64,000 bases of DNA, taken from the NCBI RefSeq assembly GCF_964340395.1, contig NC_135565.1:655001-719000 (forward strand). The letters are read 5' to 3'. The number at the start of each line of letters is the position of its first letter. Within the stretch, counting starts at the first letter, position 1. This document shows, in pieces, positions 40,385-50,898 of the stretch. The DNA is from Glandiceps talaboti (lineage: Eukaryota > Hemichordata > Enteropneusta > Spengelidae). The notes beneath the pieces were generated by a model. It was given only the letters and a program-made list of their open reading frames with translations. It was not told the DNA's origin and made no database searches. The translations under genes were made by a program, and so were the position numbers.

Positions 40385-41245
40385 ATACATACATTATCAT
40401 TACAAATACCACCAGTATATGCACACATTATCATTACAAATATCACCAGTATATGCACACATTATCATTGTTAATACCACCAGTATATGCACATATTATC
40501 AGTTAATACCACCAGTATATGCACACATTATCATTGTTAATATCACCAGTATATGCACACATTATCATTGTTAATATCAACAGTATATGCACACATTATC
40601 ATTGTAAATACCACCAGTATATGCACACATTATCATTGTAAATATCACCAGTATATGCACACATTATCATTGTAAATACCACCAGTATATGCACACATTA
40701 TCATTGTTAATATCACCAGTATATGCACATATTATCATTGTAAATACCACCAGTATATGCACATATTATCATTGTAAATACCACCAGTATATGCACACAT
40801 TATCATTGTTAATATCAACAGTATATGCACACATTATCATTGTAAATACCACCAGTATATGCACACATTATCATTGTTAATATCACCAGTATATGCACAC
40901 ATTATCATTGTTAATACCACCAGTATATGCACACATTATCATTGTTAATATCACCAGTATATGCACACATTATCATTGTTAATATCACCAGTATATGCAC
41001 ACATTATCATTGTTAATACCACCAGTATATGCACACATTATCATTGTAAATACCACCAGTATATGCACACATTATCATTGTAAATACCACCAGTATATGC
41101 ACACATTATCATTGTTAATATCAACAGTATATGCACACATTATCATTGTAAATACCACCAGTATATGCACACATTATCATTGTAAATATCACCAGTATAT
41201 GCACACATTGGTGTATTGTAAACACTGATACATACATTATCATTG
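40385..41245. repeat. 34-bp minisatellite (about 25 units)
   Basis: Units share ATATGCACACATTATCATTG, then TAAATACCACCAGT, TTAATACCACCAGT or TTAATATCACCAGT. The flanks share ACACTGATACATACATTATC on both sides (about 40,379 and 41,222), so the whole array sits between direct repeats. Confidence 0.93.
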
Positions 41246-41365
41246 TGTTTCAGATATCACCGATCCATCTAATATGGCCATAATTAAAATGATAGTGAAA
41301 ATGTGGTGAAGATAAGAAAATGGAGATGTAATAACCCAAAAATATATTACTTTATACATACATGT

Positions 41366-41398
41366 ATGACTAATTTCTTTACCTCAACTATGGATAAT
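41366..41398. repeat. Orphan copy of the exon B donor repeat
   Basis: GACTAATTTCTTTACCTCAA followed by CTATGGATAAT matches the 28-bp unit at 48,095-48,330 in the same orientation, 6.7 kb away. It probably marks the left end of an array later split by the insertion between 41,399 and 48,094. Confidence 0.6.
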
Positions 41399-41659
41399 GG
41401 ACCAGTCAGTTTCTCCAGCCTGGGGGTGGGAATTCTTAAATTGGGCCAACAAAAAGTCACTGACCCCCTCCCCCCATCTGTAAACCAAAAACAGGCTGAC
41501 CCCCTTAATTCTAAAACATGATGACCCCCCCCCCCCCCCCCCCCCATATATATAATATTCACATGACAGGTATTTTTTGATCATGACTCAGTGTGGACTG
41601 CTTGACTGTCTTGCATCTACTTTACAAGATCCTGGGATAGCACTATCATAATTATAAAT

Positions 41660-42520
41660 TATTGACTGCACAGGGTAAATATATTCCAAAAGGAGTTTAA
41701 TAGCATCTTGACAGTGAAAGGTTTGGAAACGTTTGAGCAGGGAATATGTACATGTCTTATGGGGGGTCCTAGGTGGTCTCCCCTAGAAGCCCTGGAGGTT
41801 TTTTACTCTGAAAAGTCAATTTTGAGACTATTCACGCCTTTCCAGACAATAATTTCCAAGCTTTACAAGACAGCACCAACATGTAAAAAGCATAGGGTTG
41901 AAATACTTTTGAAATATACTTTGATAGCATCTTGACAGTAAGAGGGGAAGAGCTTGAGACTGGGATATGCCCACCTCATGTGGAGGGGGGGGGGGGGCCT
42001 CCATCTAGAAGCCATGGAGGATTTTTACTCTTAAAGCCAATATTTAGGCTATTCAGACCCTTTCAAGCAATAACTCAATCCATGCTTTACAAGACAGCAC
42101 CATCAAGTATCAGAAACTATTCTTTATAACTTACATAGGGTTTAAATATGTTCTTAAAAAGTTAAATGGCATCATTATATACATGTAGTAAAGGTCAGCA
42201 CATCTAATGGTAGTATCATTGGTTGGGGATATTTGGAGATGAAGGCAATTTAAGACTACCTTGGCAAACATTTCACATCTTTAAAAGACAAAATCATCTG
42301 AAATTAGAATACGGTGAAAATATTTAAGAAAAGTAATACCATGACAGTAAAAGGTTGTTGGTGGATCTGATTGTTGGTTGAATGCATGAGTGACCTCTGG
42401 GGGTGAGGGAGTCCTTGGGTTTTTCCCCTGGCAGATCTGCAGTTTTTTGCTTCTATTAAGGCAATGTTTAGGTTATTCATTGCCTTTGAGGTAATATTTC
42501 CAAGCTTTGAATAGCTAACG
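41660..42520. repeat. Degenerate ~230-bp tandem units
   Basis: Three or four diverged units begin around AGCATCTTGACAGT (41,703; 41,928; weaker near 42,168 and 42,345). They share AGCC.TGGAGG.TTTTACTCT and CAAGCTTTACAAGACAGCAC. The small ORFs here have no domain and are not credible genes. Confidence 0.65.
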
Positions 42521-42743
42521 TAAATGTAGTTTGTGTAGTTTGTGTGTGCGCCTTGACGGTAGCCTCAAAACGGAGCTCCTGAATGACCTCTATTTTCTCA
42601 TTCGTGATTGCTTTTTATTGAATTCGGAGTGGTCTGTAGCCTACATGAACATTCACGGACACTGCTTATCGATTGCAACATTTGGTTTGTAGCTTATCCG
42701 TTCTGCTTTTCGCCATAATTTTTTCTGCAAGAGATTTGTAGTC

Positions 42744-42904
42744 TTGAGCCCAATTTCAACCCCCATTGCTGACAGGCTATTGTTCATGGTCTTCTGCATT
42801 CATATGTTAATATCAACTATGCAATACAGTAGAAAATTGTTGCACCTGTTTAACAAGCCATCGACCAGAGAGAGATTACCAGTAGCAGTTTGGAATACAA
42901 TTAA
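42744..42904 (+). pseudogene. N-terminal part of the CR1-like ORF, left of the nested transposon
   Basis: This open frame ends RERLPVAVWNTI at the insertion point. The frame on the other side of the transposon begins KSCGIRAKQPTHRGMRS. Taking away the insertion and one ATTAA copy leaves the two in the same frame, and the HRG-type region fits the N-terminus of CR1-like ORFs. The true start codon is uncertain; the first ATG after a stop is at 42,744. Confidence 0.65.
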
Positions 42905-44181
42905 CAGGGTTCGTACACTTAAAGCAAAACAAAATTCCAGGACTTTCCAGGGGTTTTTCGTCAGTTTTCCAGGGGTATTCATATTGATTTTGGCCATTTT
43001 CCAGGGGTGTTGACACTAAAGTAATGACTAATTAAGAAAAAATTTGCGCTGCTACTCCATTTGAAAAAAAAATTGATGCAGGACTGACAGTAGAAAGAAA
43101 AAATTGCTGTCACTCTGACTGGAAAAAAAAAATTGCTCCCGTACCTACTTCCTCCATACCCCCCCCCCCCGGAAATGATATGGTTCTCCCCTAAGTAGCC
43201 GTTTCGTCAAGCTGGTACACTGATCGTGTAAGATTGAGACGCAGCATTCGTCAGTCTAATTCAGACATATACAGAAAAATAAATAATTTTTTTCTTCAAA
43301 ATTCTGAATGAAAACGTCATTTACGTTACGAAATTTCGAGCTATGAATAACCATGGAACCATGGAATAACTGAATACATTCATCGCTTGCGTCTCGATGT
43401 TTATGTCCTGATGCCACGAGTTGCGGAACATCGCGATTTCTCAACTCAACTTGACCACTGACGAATGTTACTGTACCGAAAACATAAAACAGTAGTTTAT
43501 TCTTTTAGAACATGTAACACAAATACCCATTTATCGACGACATAAAAGTCACAACCGTACTTCCACAACCCGGAAATTCAACTGCACTTCCCTAGGCCGT
43601 AGTATTGCCATGCCTGAGTTTCTAGTAGTAGTAATAAATTAGTAGTATGTCGGACTCGTGCGCCGAACTTGTAACAATTTCTAGTCGTGGTTGATGATGC
43701 TTTGATACTCGCTACAATGTTACGATAATCTTGTTAACAGACCCACTGTTACCCCTGGCCGGGACTGTTACAATATCATGTCCCTGAAATGGCGACTGGG
43801 AGATGGAGTAGCAATATGCAAGATCGAAACAAACACTGCGGTGCCCATTCAACTACGCATGGGTACGGTCTGTGGGGCAAAGTGTCTCGTGGAACGATCG
43901 TTTGACTGTCTGGGTCTAATCGGCGTGAATTTTGATTCACCACCGTGGCGAAAGACTTTGAAAATATTTTCGACATTTTACATTTACGAGATTCAGAATC
44001 ATATGAATGGGTGGCTCGAGCACAGACATGACGATCGTCAATATTAATTGATCGATTGGTCATGATCATTTTCCAGGGTTTTCCAGGGGTAGGGCACATT
44101 TTCCAGGGTTTTCCAGGGTTTTCCAGGGAGGGTTTGAAATTCCAGGGTTTTCCAGGGTTTTCCAGGACCGTACGAACCCTG
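42905..44181. mobile_element. Non-autonomous DNA transposon inserted in the CR1-like ORF
   Basis: The terminal inverted repeats are CAGGGTTCGTAC and GTACGAACCCTG. The flanks repeat ATTAA (42,900-42,904 and 44,182-44,186). Near both ends are many copies of TTTTCCAGGG. It is 1,277 bp, and no transposase frame is visible. CAGGG ends recall hAT elements, but the duplication seen is 5 bp, not 8, so I leave the superfamily open. The interior is shared with 30.5-31.0 kb and 53.7-54.3 kb. Confidence 0.8.
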
Positions 44182-44459
44182 ATTAAGTCATGTGGAATAC
44201 GAGCCAAACAACCTACCCACAGAGGGATGAGATCGGATGCTCTGAAAATCAGCAAAGACTGTATGATACAACCTCGATCAAACAACTTACAATTGACAAA
44301 AGAGTTCGAACAGTCAGTCGATTTTTCGAATGGTACAAGATTTATACCCACAGTGATAAACGTTTTCCAGCGTCAGTGTCATCCTTATGTCCGTTCAACG
44401 AATTTGTCGAATCTAGTAACTTTCCGCAGAGAATCTGCATTATTGAAAGCTCGTAATGT

Positions 44460-47277
44460 TCAGTTTACATTATGGAATGCTAGATCCATGAATGGGAAGT
44501 TACAGTCTATCTCCGATTCTATCATTCGGAATAAAACTGATGTATTTATGGTAACTTAAACGTGGTTTAAAGAATCAAGCGACAACATTACAGCGCGGTT
44601 ATCATCATCCTTAAGCGGTTACAACATATACCAAGTTCCACGCGCAAAACAAAAGGGAGGAGGCACTGCTGTTATCACCAAATCAAATCTAAAATTCAAA
44701 CCGAATAAGACACTGTCGTTTAAATCGTTCGAAGTCATTGATGGACACATTAACATTCAATCATCTGTTGTTCGTCTTCTCGTCATCTATCGGCCACCAA
44801 AGGGGACTATTAATGACTTTCTACGCGAATTCTTCTCCCTCTTGGAGAATGTAATTTGCTCACAGGGGAAGCTTATTATCGCTGGTGACTTTAACATTCA
44901 TGTTGACAATCCTACTGATAAAGACAGCGAAAAATTCTGTGATCTACTGAATTCAATGGGACTCATTCAACATGTGATTGGTCCAACACATTCTAAAGGC
45001 CACACCTTGGATCTGGTTATCACTCGAGCAGCTGACTCTTGTGTCAATGAGATCAAGTGTGATTGGCTCTTGCCGTCTGATCATGCTGCTCTTCATTTTT
45101 CAACTGTATTCAAGCGTCCACGTCAACAAATGCTTCTTCGATCTACTAGAAAACTTGCCAACATTGACATGAGTGTTCTTCAACAAAAGCTTGCGGCATC
45201 GCCATTACCTGGTTTATCAGAAATCGATCTGTGTGCTACTGAGCTCGTTGACAGGTACAATAACGCGACGACCTCAGTGATCGACGATGTTGCACCTGTC
45301 ATCCAAAAATACGTTTTGGATAAAGTCCGTGCTCCGTGGTTCACGGAAGAATTTTTGTCGGCCCGCCGAAATCTGCGTCAATTGGAAAGGCAATGGAAAA
45401 AAACTGGTCTTGTTGTCCATGAGCAAATATTTAAATCTGCACGAAATCTGTACACGGCAAAGTTGTGCGATGCACATTCATCCTATCATCGCAATCGTAT
45501 TACTGATGCTGATACTAAATCCCTGTTTCGCATAATTGACGACATCGCGGGCAATAAGAGTGAACTTGCTTCAACTAGACCAGACGTGGACTCAAATGAA
45601 TTACCAGACATCTTCGCCAAGTTCTTCATTTCTAAGATCGAAAAGATTCGCGAGGCGATGTCATTTGTTCCACCAGTTGGCTCTTCTTTAAACGTTAGTT
45701 TCAGTTTGTTCTCTTTTGAGACAGTATCTATCGAATTTGTTGAGAAGCTCATACGGTCGTTACCTGCTAAATCCGCAAGTCAAGATCCGATACCAACAGT
45801 ACTTGTAAAGCAATTGTTACATCAAATATCCCCAGCAATTACACATATCATCAATACTTCATTAATGTCAGGTGAATTTCCACAATCATGTAAATCTGCA
45901 ATTGTACGCCCTTTGCTAAAAAAGCCTGGACTTGACAAAAATGTCTATAAAAACTATAGACCAGTTTCCAATTTACCTTTCATCTCAAAGTTGATTGAAA
46001 AATCAGTTTTAATTCAAATTAATTCGTACCTGTGCAGCAATAATTTGTATGCAAAAAGTCAGTCTGCCTACCGAGAGGGCCACAGCACCGAAACTGCACT
46101 CATTCGTGTCCAAAATGATGTGCTGCGAGCCCTCGATCGGCGGGAGGACGTTATTTTGATTCTACTTGACCTATCAGCTGCTTTCGACACCATCGACCAT
46201 AACATTCTGATACACAGACTCCGCCATAGGTTTGGCATTCAAAGTACAGTATTAGACTGGATAACCTCATATTTACAGAACAGAACAATGAAAGTACGTA
46301 TTGGTTCGGTGGTGTCGGAAGCACAGTCACTTGATTGTGGGGTCCCCCAGGGTTCTGTCCTTGGACCTGTATTATTTAGTCTTTATACAGCGCCCCTGGA
46401 GGACATCATCAGTAAACACCGTTTAGAAAGTATGTTCTACGCTGATGACTCCCAACTGTATGTCGTGTGCCCCGGTGGTTGCGTCCCAAGTGAACAAATT
46501 GAGGGATGTATTTACGAAATTCGTCAGTGGATGGCTAACAACATGCTTGCACTTAATGATGGCAAGACAGAGGTAATAAAATTCTCCTCGAAGTTTGGAA
46601 ATGGGGACGGGCCACGGGAGTGCGACATACAAGTTGGGAGTGCCATAGTTCATTCTTCTTCGATTGTTCGAGACCTTGGTGTCACACTTGATGCATCAAT
46701 GACAATGACATCTCACATTACTAGTATATGTAAGTCAGCGTCCTTTGCTCTTTGGAAAATAGGAAAAATCCGTAATCTTTTAGATCAATGGTCCACAGAA
46801 AAATTAGTGCATGCGTTCGTTACATCTCGTCTTGACTACTGTAATTCTCTACTTTATGGCTTGCCAGATTATCAAATCCATAAGCTCCAGTCAATTCAGA
46901 ATGCTGCTGCACGCCTAGTCATGAAAACACCCAGAACAGACCATATTACACCAGTACTTCATAATTTACATTGGCTGCCCATACAAAAAGGGATAAAGTT
47001 CAAAATTCTATATTTAACATACAAGGTTTTAAGTAACATGTCCCCTGTTTATCTCAGAGAACTGTTAGAAATCCGTTCTTCTGGTCGTACCCTTCGTTCC
47101 TCTACCGAAGGTGCTCATACACTTCGCCAGCCAATTGCCAACACGGTTTTTTATGGAGACAGGGCTTTTTCGGTGTGTGCTCCGCGTCTCTGGAATCGGC
47201 TACCAGTTTCAATCCGTGTTAGCGTAAATATTGATGTTTTTAAATCAAATCTTAAGACACACCTTTTTATTGAATGA
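44460..47277 (+). pseudogene. Endonuclease/reverse transcriptase ORF of the CR1-like element, one nonsense codon
   Basis: The product would nick target DNA and reverse-transcribe its own RNA at the nick (known for the family). The APE-type endonuclease domain shows LWNARSMNGK near the start, then IAGDFNIHVDNP, GHTLDLVITR and SDHAALHF (about 44,880-45,110). The reverse transcriptase follows with YRPVSNLPFISKLIEK, SAYREGHSTETALI, DLSAAFDTIDHNI, GVPQGSVLGP and the catalytic FYADDSQLY (about 46,435-46,460). The C-terminal FSVCAPRLWNRLPVS is typical of CR1/L2 clades. The stop at 44,557 lies between VFMVT and TWFKES, where a sense codon is expected. From the first methionine after it (44,842) a frame of 811 codons stays open, so decay is recent. 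Confidence 0.85.
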
Positions 47278-47400
47278 AAGTATTTTATTGGTGGTTTTTT
47301 AATTCTTTTTACAAAGTTGTGTGAAGCGCTTTGAGATGTTTTGTTTTACATGTAAAGCGTTTTTAAAGAAATAAATATTATTATTATTATTATGTAAGTT

Positions 47401-47940
47401 TTAAATAAGTTTCCCATGTCACATAAAAATGGGCCTGTAACATTGGTATAGGGACATTAATATTGCATGTATAGTAAAGTCACTGGTATGTTAGAGAACT
47501 TTAGGTGGTCATACCTAGTGTATAATAGAAACTGGAATCTGATGTGATGTGGTGATTTGTAGTGTCAATATAAACATGTAGTGTCCAAAATAGAAAGTGT
47601 ATTAATCCCTTCTGACAAGTTCATACTGACGAGTAGAACAATTTAGATTAACTTCTTTTATAAACTATCTATGAAGATTACCATTACGAAACCTTCAAGT
47701 CCACTTTTGCCCCAAAGTGCAATATCAGTGAAGCACTGATTGTGAAACAGCCAAGCATTTACACGACATGTTCTGTAACTAGTGTGGTAGCTAGGTAATA
47801 CATGTATATGTATATGTATAGTTATGTTTGAACTAATAAGTAATATTAAAGAATTCATGTAAGAAACAGGGATAAGAACAAATATTTACATGTACCACAT
47901 TTCGGACAAGGCTATATGCCATTGTAGAAAAAGGATTTTT
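47401..47940. other. Intron or composite-insertion DNA without a gene
   Basis: Unique AT-rich sequence. The minus-strand ORF at 47,658-47,858 has no supporting features. Confidence 0.45.
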
Positions 47941-48094
47941 TTCTTCCATCACAATCTAAAACACAATGACCACCCCTATCCACAATTTTGAAAACAGCAT
48001 GAACCCCCCCCCCCCCCCCCCCCCACTGCCAATTTCAAAAACAGGGTGACCCCCCTTACAAATCCACCCCCCCAGGCCGAAGAAACTGACCGGT

Positions 48095-48330
48095 CCGTAT
48101 CATCTGTGGATAACTAATCTCCTTACCTCATCTGTGGATAACTACATTTGTAATTTCCTTACCTCATCTGTGGATAACTAATTTCCTTACTTCATTTGTG
48201 AATAACTAATTTCCTTACTTCATCTGTGAATAACTAATTTCATTACCTCAGCTATGGATAACTAATTTCCTTACCTCAGCTGTGAATAACTAATTTCCTT
48301 ACCTCATCTGTGAATAACTAATTTCCTTAC
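48095..48330. repeat. 28-bp minisatellite carrying copies of the exon B splice donor
   Basis: About nine units end exactly at the exon B donor. In transcript sense the unit is AAATTAGTTATCCACAGATG plus AG|GTAAGG. That is the last 22 nt of exon B plus 6 nt of intron, identical at 20 to 22 of the 22 exon positions. Variants are TATTCAC for TATCCAC and CAGCTG for CAGATG. Confidence 0.92.
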
Positions 48331-48412
48331 CTCAGCTGTGGATAACTAATTTGTGTAGCAGAAGGACAGCGACTGTTTGGATGACTTGTACGAGTTTTGC
48401 CAGCAGAATATC
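48331..48412 (-). CDS. Exon B of the same gene, with a donor shared by an abutting minisatellite
   Basis: This 82-nt exon lies on the minus strand. The acceptor is ATTTTCAG|GATATT and the donor is GCTGAG|GTAAGG. It enters with 2 nt, holds 26 codons and leaves in phase 2. The peptide is Ser/Thr/Pro-rich and begins YSAGKTRTSHPNSRC. Both phases fit exons A and C. The last 22 nt of the exon plus the first 6 nt of the intron are the unit of the 28-bp array that follows directly (48,095-48,330). The annotated donor is therefore the exon-proximal copy of about nine similar ones. Reading through the donor gives an immediate TAA. The function is unknown. Confidence 0.7.
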
Positions 48413-48770
48413 CTGAAAATGATATAAAAATATTCATTTACATCTCAGTTAGTGATTATAAAGAATTATTCATATCAACCTCAACTCAAATGAATCAAGG
48501 ACATTTGTTTTGATAGAATATTATTACATGAAAGTTAAAGCTGTCCAATAACTGAGATTATCTAGAAGGTAGACAGTGAATATAGTTTTATACACTCGAT
48601 CTTTCCAAATATCAAAGTACACACAATGTACAATGTAATGTGACAAATCAATCTAAAAATCATTTGAAGTTTCAGTATGGTTTAAAATTCACCACACATT
48701 AATATAACTTTACATTTTGGAGGGTACCTAATTAGCATATATTTATGAGGATTATATTTGAATTCACATA
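48413..48770. other. Intron upstream of exon B
   Basis: AT-rich unique DNA with no repeat array or exon. It ends at GCGCCCTCTAGT, where the base composition changes. Confidence 0.45.
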
Positions 48771-50538
48771 GCGCCCTCTAGTTGGCCAGTGACCGTTAGT
48801 TGGTTTTCACGGAAATTTTCGTCACTTCATATTATCGTTGTCGTTAACCAACCATACCTAATTTGTGGTGATATTGAATAGCATTGTTGGTAAGTATTCG
48901 CATGTAATTTTTCAAGAACTTCTATGAAGTGAAACTGTCATTTTGACGATGCTATGGGTTTTTAGCGATCGAATATTGTTACAAGTTAAGCGATGCCGCA
49001 AATACATGCAATGATATTTACATTAAAAATAAGTCCTGCTATCGATTTATCATGATATGAGAAACGTTGAGACGTAATTTCTGTTTGGCTCAAGGTCTTG
49101 ATACAAAGTTACAGACATTTAGACATTTAAAGTTTGAATCGATGTTTCCATCATGGCGACCTTCCTATTGAATCACTGAGCTACCAGTACACACATACAC
49201 GTGTCATTGTAGCTGTAGAATTATAGAAGGAACAACGGTAAATTTAGTTTCTGGTATATTCCGTTTCGGCCTTTGAAACTAGATTTGACTCAGCTCTAAA
49301 AGTAATATTGGATGTAAGCATTTCGTAATTAATTTCAGACCAACTTCACACACAAAATTGTTTTGTCTTGCAGGTACATAGTAGCTGATGGTTGGTTGGT
49401 TGAAAGAGGGATTTGTGACAAGACATTCAGCTTTCCGAGTCATTCGCCATATTAGTGTGGATGTGGAGAAGTTTGCTTTCTGTCTGAAGAGGAGAAGTTT
49501 GCTTTCTGTCTGAAGAGGAGAAGTTTGCTTTCTGTCAGAACTTTATCTGAGGTGTAAATTTGTGTTGAACTGTTTGTCTAGAGTGTCTTCTCGGGTCAAT
49601 TTTTTCATTTGTCCATATATTGGACATTGCTTCTTTTCATTTACTTTATTGCGATTGTAATTTTTAACTGTTGTACTCTTTAAATATGATCCTATTAAAA
49701 CACTCAACTGTTCTATCACCCAAAAACAAGGTTGTCCTAAATAAAATATGTGTCATTTATAAACAATGCACAGCTTGCACATCTAGTGACATACCAAGGA
49801 AATTGAGTATCATATCTAATCAGTCAAAAATGAGACTATTTGAACTGTCTAAACGTAAGGCTATGAAAGTTAATTTGAAGCTTGAAAAAAGGGCGTTTGT
49901 TCAGCAAGTGAAAATATTTCATTCAAATTTGTCCAATACATAGACAACATGACAGTTATGCGAAAACAATACATGAAAAAATGTTGTGAAATCCATGATG
50001 TCATAAAATGTCACAACAAATGTTGGAGGAAAATTAGATTTTTATATTCAGTTGAGTGCAGGTATTGATGATTTGTCTTGCACAGCTCTTTGGTACGGAA
50101 TCCTGATTTGAATGAAATTAGGGATGTCCACAAAGCAAAGTGTATTCAAACCCTCTATATTGTTAGTGGCTGCGACTATATATCATTTTTTTCTGGCATG
50201 GGAAAAGCAGTACTTTTAATCAGCACACCTCTTTTATTTCAAACTCTGATCTCAGAAATTTGGCAGACACTGAGGGTGACAGAGGCTTGCAATCATTTTA
50301 CAGATTGATTGGGACTCTATACGATACAAAACACGATGCCAAATTTTCAACAGAATACACCAGACTAGAGGATCTGTTCAAAACCTTAAAAATAAAACAG
50401 AATTTGACAGATATGGATTTACATTTGTTGTGGCTTGAAACAATAAGGTCTCAGATACAAGTAAGAACATGGTTTGAAGAGGAAAATATGCCAAACCCTA
50501 CCCCAAACCCTAAATGCAAAAAAAAAGAGGATTTTTGA
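48771..50538 (+). pseudogene. Decayed plus-strand gene, possible XPG/FEN-like or transposon-encoded nuclease
   Basis: A possible untranslated exon ends at 48,899 (TTG|GTAAGT). A T-rich acceptor, TTTTGTCTTGCAG, at 49,361-49,373 opens a second exon. ATG at 49,388 starts a 41-codon frame (HSAFRVIRHISVDVEKF) that stops inside a 26-bp segment present three times (49,468-49,545). Further right are frames at 49,686-49,943 and 50,078-50,308 with the motif YIVSGCDYISFFSGMGK. An overlapping frame (GLQSFYRLIGTLYDTKH) runs on to 50,538 after an apparent frameshift near 50,212. GCDY with GxGK resembles the DNA-binding turn of FEN1/XPG nucleases, a domain also carried by some DNA transposons. That link is inference from one motif. 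Triplication, stops and the frameshift make it non-functional. Confidence 0.4.
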
Positions 50539-50740
50539 GGTTGGCTATAAATAATTCCATGTCTTACAGCTTTAACTTTGGAAAATTTTAATGATGAATG
50601 AAATAAACTAGGGATCTAAAATAATTTTGAGCAATTCCAATTTCAATTTTCTAACAAATTTACCAAAAACACTGTCCATAATTGTCAACAACATTCAACT
50701 TGTAGTAGACATAACATTGTCTGATATTTTAATTTAATAG

Positions 50741-50805
50741 TCTATGGACCTCCTTGAAGGTGCAATCGGTTTAGTGGTTTTGACTTTAAGTTGTTTACAC
50801 ACGCA

Positions 50806-50854
<49 letters not shown>

Positions 50855-50898
50855 CGGGCTATAGTACTACTGAACCCCAGTTCAGTTGTGCTAATAAA
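50741..50898 (+). mobile_element. Dispersed repeat family, copy 5 (3' end only)
   Basis: GCAATCGGTTTAGTGGTTTT, then (CACG)n and (CA)n at 50,799-50,851, then the 3' hairpin region ACTACTGAACCCCAGTTCAG with TTGTGCTA. It lies just downstream of the decayed plus-strand gene. Confidence 0.7.

Larger units (their letters stand above)
42530..47400 (+). mobile_element. CR1-like non-LTR retrotransposon, nearly complete but interrupted
   Basis: The element spans a 5' leader (from about 42,530, estimated from the change in base composition), a long ORF and a short 3' UTR ending in (ATT)n at about 47,375-47,393, the usual CR1/L2-type tail. The ORF is open from at least 42,744 to 47,277 in one frame. Two exceptions are a nested transposon (42,905-44,181) and one TAA at 44,557-44,559. 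The presence of both the ORF start region and the tail makes this close to full length. A TGTAAAGCG/AAGCGCTTTGAG pair precedes the tail. Confidence 0.85.
41399..48094. mobile_element. Composite insertion with inverted ends, splitting the exon B array
   Basis: The left end is GGACCAGTCAGTTTCTCCAG followed by CCTGGGGG. The right end is the inverse, CCCCCCAGGCCGAAGAAACT then GACCGGTCC. Both ends lead inward into C-rich DNA with GACCCCC motifs and long poly-C runs (41,525-41,545 and 48,005-48,024). Inside lie degenerate ~230-bp tandem units and the CR1-like element. I see no target duplication. It could be two separate insertions of one family in opposite orientation. Confidence 0.45.

Noticed and set aside
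41303-41584. Minus- and plus-strand ORFs over the poly-C region
   Set aside because: Gly- or Pro-rich frames created by the poly-C run and by the inverted-end repeat, with no splice or codon support.
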